This document shows positions 61,035 through 64,000 of a stretch of DNA of 64,000 bases, in pieces. The notes under the pieces were generated by a model. The model was not told the DNA's origin and searched no databases. It saw nothing but the letters and a program-made list of their open reading frames with translations. Source of the stretch: Corella eumyota (Eukaryota; Chordata; Ascidiacea; Phlebobranchia; Corellidae); NCBI GenBank assembly GCA_963082875.1, contig OY720103.1:6882001-6946000 (forward strand). Reading direction: 5' to 3'. How positions within the stretch are numbered: the first letter of the stretch is position 1; each line of letters opens with the position of its first letter. The position numbers and the translations under genes were made by a program.

Positions 61035-61106
61035 GGCGTTATGGCTTAGTGGTAAAGCGCCTGTCTAGTAAACAGGAGATCCTGGGTTCGATCCCCAGTA
61101 ACGCCT
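61035..61106 (+). tRNA. tRNA-Thr(AGT), array unit 26
   Basis: Identical to the unit 1 tRNA-Thr. Confidence 0.95.
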
Positions 61107-61844
61107 ATTTTAACACCGCACAACTATGAGAGTTCTTATAATCGTATTTTTGTTTATTTTATTTATATTTTGACGAAATCAGTTATTAATCACTTTTTGT
61201 TAGATTATGTTTTTTTAACTGATCAACGTTAACGAAATTAAGGCACTTTCTAACAATATTCACTAAAAAAAGATCTTTACTATTATACGGCTCGTTGGTC
61301 TGTACTAGATTTGGTTGTATGATTATTTCTTTGTTATACGCGGACTCCCATGTTTAATTTCAAAACGATACATGTTCAGTTTTTGTTTTTTTAAATTTGG
61401 TTTTGCCAAACCAATATATTTAATTTAAAGTTTTTTAAATTTTAAACTGAAAAAGTAAAGTTGAGAGTGGTAACAAATGTGACTTTATGCCCAAGATTTC
61501 CATAAAGATAAGTAAATTTAAAATATACTATGTTACCCAACAGGGCAGATGAAATGAAAACTTTTTCGGGTACGTAATTCAATATGCAAATCATACTGAC
61601 AATTTAATTTACAAAAAATATAAATAAAATAAATACAGGTTATGTTTGTGAAGCTTAAATTTATTGTTTATTTTCGGAAGAAATTAGCCAGAATTTTATA
61701 TTCTTGTAAACAACCAACAACTAAAGACAGTTAGTATTTAATAAAATGTAAAATCTTGCAAAACATCCTAAATATTTGCATTTAAATATGTAAGAATTTT
61801 AACCTCAAAATTAAATTAGTAATTTTAAAGAGCCGTAACGATGT

Positions 61845-61916
61845 GGCCCTGTGGTGTAACGGTTAGCACTGTGGACTTTGAATCCATCGATCCGAGTTCA
61901 AATCTCGGCACGACCT
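61845..61916 (+). tRNA. tRNA-Gln(TTG), array unit 27, acceptor mismatch
   Basis: G68 to C gives a C5-C68 clash in an acceptor stem that already has C3-A70. Two mismatches in seven pairs make processing and charging doubtful. The T-run after the gene is also broken (AGTTAATTTTTAAA). Confidence 0.82.
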
Positions 61917-62576
61917 TTAAAGTTAATTTTTAAAAGCAATTTTTAAATAACTGTTTTGTTCTTTCAAGTTTGGCGCTATAATCTCCTGCAGAGCCAGCAC
62001 TTTTTCAGCAGAATAATTATCGGGCAATTATAATCTATATAATATACCAAACTGCTAAAAGGCAACACAAGACTGGGTTGAAGTAACTGATGTTACTCTA
62101 GGTTTAGGTCGCGCATTCGATTTTTTTAAAACAAATATTTTATTGATATTTTGATTCTATGAGATGCACTTAAACTACGTTAGGTTTTTATCACAAAAAA
62201 GTGTATTGTCTGCCTTAGATTTACTTCAACACACTTAAAAATACACATAAGTTACTTAAAAATAATTTTTATGGTTTCGCTGAGATTTGAACATGGACGG
62301 ATGTAATCAAAGACTATAGTACTAACCGTAACACCACTGGACGTCATTGTTAAAGATATTAAAAGTTATTAATTTCACTTTAATGTTAAAATTTCTAAAT
62401 CTTTTGAAGTCAACTTTTTAAATCGCATTAATATATTGCATGAATATGACGCTCAATTACCCTAAAATAATAACAAATTTAAATTATTGTGGGAATTTTT
62501 AACAAAAATTGAAATTTAAGATATTTCACTTTGTAAAATACATTTACTTGTAACTAATACATTGTCTTTCTTTAAA

Positions 62577-62648
62577 GGCGTTATGGCTTAGTGGTAAAGC
62601 GCCTGTCTAGTAAACAGGAGATCCTGGGTTCGATCCCCAGTAACGCCT
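62577..62648 (+). tRNA. tRNA-Thr(AGT), array unit 27
   Basis: Identical to the unit 1 tRNA-Thr; the last Thr copy inside the window. Confidence 0.95.
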
Positions 62649-63386
62649 ATTTTAACACCGCACAACTATGAGAGTTCTTATAATCGTATTTTTGTTTATT
62701 TTATTTATATTTTGACGAAATCAGTTATTAATCACTTTTTGTTAGATTATGTTTTTTTAACTGATCAACGTTAACGAAATTAAGGCACTTTCTAACGATA
62801 TTCACTAAAAAAAGATCTTTACTATTATACGGCTCGTTGGTCTGTACTAGATTTGGTTGTATGATTATTTCTTTGTTATACGCGGACTCCCATGTTTAAT
62901 TTCAAAACGATACATGTTCAGTTTTTGTTTTTTTAAATTTGGTTTTGCCAAACCAATATATTTAATTTAAAGTTTTTTAAATTTTAAACTGAAAAAGTAA
63001 AGTTGAGAGTGGTAACAAATGTGACTTTATGCCTAAGATTTCCATAAAGATAAGTAAATTTAAAATATACTATGTTACCCAACAGGGCAGATGAAATGAA
63101 AACTTTTTCGGGTACGTAATTCAATATGCAAATCATACTGACAATTTAATTTACAAAAAATATAAATAAAATAAATACAGGTTATGTTTGTGAAGCTTAA
63201 ATTTATTGTTTATTTTCGGAAGAAATTAGCCAGAATTTTATATTCTTGTAAACAACCAACAACTAAAGACAGTTAGTATTTAATAAAATGTAAAATCTTG
63301 CAAAACATCCTAAATATTTGCATTTAAATATGTAAGAATTTTAACCTCAAAATTAAATTAGTAATTTTAAAGAGCCGTAACGATGT

Positions 63387-63458
63387 GGCCCTGTGGTGTA
63401 ACGGTTAGCACTGTGGACTTTGAATCCATCGATCCGAGTTCAAATCTCGGCAGGACCT
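63387..63458 (+). tRNA. tRNA-Gln(TTG), array unit 28
   Basis: Identical to the unit 1 copy. Its unit is cut by the window edge just before the place of its tRNA-Thr. Confidence 0.95.
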
Positions 63459-63813
63459 TTAAAGTTATTTTTTAAAAGCAATTTTTAAATAACTGTTTTG
63501 TTCTTTCAAGTTTGGCGCTATAATCTCCTGCAGAGCCAGCACTTTTTCAGCAGAATAATTATCGGGCAATTATAATCTATATAATATACCAAACTGCTAA
63601 AAGGCAACACAAGACTGGGTTGAAGTAACTGATGTTACTCTAGGTTTAGGTCGCGCATTCGATTTTTTTAAAACAAATATTTTATTGATATTTTGATTCT
63701 ATGAGATGCACTTAAACTACGTTAGGTTTTTATCACAAAAAAGTGTATTGTCTGCCATAGATTTACTTCAACACACTTAAAAATACACATAAGTTACTTA
63801 AAAATAATTTTTA

Positions 63814-63885
63814 TGGTTTCGCTGAGATTTGAACATGGACGGATGTAATCAAAGACTATAGTACTAACCGTAACACCACTGGACC
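63814..63885 (-). pseudogene. Gln-like tRNA pseudogene, opposite strand (unit 28)
   Basis: The last complete copy of the inverted tRNA-Gln relic. In this unit its first bases on the minus strand read GGTCC, matching the true tRNA-Gln start better than the unit 1 copy does. Confidence 0.8.
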
Positions 63886-64000
63886 TCATTGTTAAAGATA
63901 TTAAAAGTTATTAATTTCACTTTAATGTTAAAATTTCTAAATCTTTTGAAGTCAACTTTTTAAATCGCATTAATATATTGCATGAATATGACGCTCAATT

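Larger units (their letters stand above)
21505..64000 (+). repeat. Tandem array of a 1.54-kb unit with tRNA-Gln and tRNA-Thr genes
   Basis: About 27.5 head-to-tail units, cut by the window edge. Measured from each tRNA-Gln start the units are mostly 1,541-1,542 or 1,549-1,550 bp, with one of 1,535. The two classes differ mainly by a short indel after tRNA-Gln (TTATTTTTTCATTTTTTAAA or TTATTTTTTAAA). Map of unit 1: tRNA-Gln at 0, Gln-like tRNA pseudogene on the opposite strand at +435, tRNA-Thr at +740, tRNA-Pro-like relic at +1,004, octamer ATGCAAAT at +1,288. Units differ from one another at about 1% or less. The array's left edge falls inside a unit (CTTAAATTTATTG), and unit 1 lacks about 22 bp of the usual leader before its tRNA-Gln. 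No protein gene is seen in the unit. T-runs follow both tRNAs as pol III terminators. Confidence 0.95.

Noticed and set aside
21672-64000. CRISPR-like array
   Set aside because: Regular repeats, but the unit is 1.54 kb with eukaryotic tRNA genes; there are no short repeats with unique spacers.

Overview
The window is AT-rich, intron-bearing DNA from an invertebrate metazoan. Short introns with GT..AG borders, a gene resembling animal peroxisomal sarcosine oxidase, a CsRn1-type Gypsy retrotransposon and metazoan-type tRNA genes all point that way. I cannot settle the phylum from sequence alone; a tunicate or a cnidarian would both fit.

Layout. (1) 1-1,475, minus strand: the first three exons of a pipox-like sarcosine oxidase that runs off the left edge. 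Its first intron carries a small MITE-like inverted-repeat element and a degenerate minisatellite. (2) 3,828-6,531, plus strand: a complete seven-exon gene for a 394-residue protein with a signal peptide, a JmjC/cupin-8 oxygenase domain with an intact metal triad, an EF-hand and a C-terminal KDEL. This predicts an oxygenase of the endoplasmic reticulum lumen. (3) 7,460-9,307, plus strand: a five-exon gene for a small secreted protein, Gly-rich then Thr-rich, with a Cys-rich tail; family not recognised. (4) 11,568-13,886: a decayed Mutator-like (MULE) DNA transposon with transposase, SWIM finger, part of a Ulp1-type protease and a PHD-like finger. (5) 14,276-14,965: a pyrimidine-rich minisatellite. 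(6) 14,977-19,850: an old, isolated copy of part of the tRNA repeat unit, split by a young LTR retrotransposon (15,490-19,765). (7) 20,050-20,910: tRNA pseudogenes and another worn piece of the unit. (8) 21,505 to the right edge: a 42.5-kb tandem array of a unit of about 1.54 kb.

The array is the outstanding feature. Each unit carries one tRNA-Gln(TTG) and one tRNA-Thr(AGT) gene on the plus strand, a decayed Gln-like tRNA pseudogene on the minus strand, and a fainter tRNA-Pro-like relic. The window holds 28 Gln and 27 Thr copies and the array continues past its end. Units come in two length classes and form higher-order blocks: units 5-8 recur as units 10-13 at 7,730 bp, and units 11-13 recur as 20-22 at 13,904 bp. 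This is the mark of unequal exchange. Gln copies 1-16 are identical, whereas six of the last twelve carry changes, some in positions needed for transcription or decoding.

The protein genes share no obvious pathway. The tRNA array is a separate, pol III-type locus whose older relatives lie just to its left.
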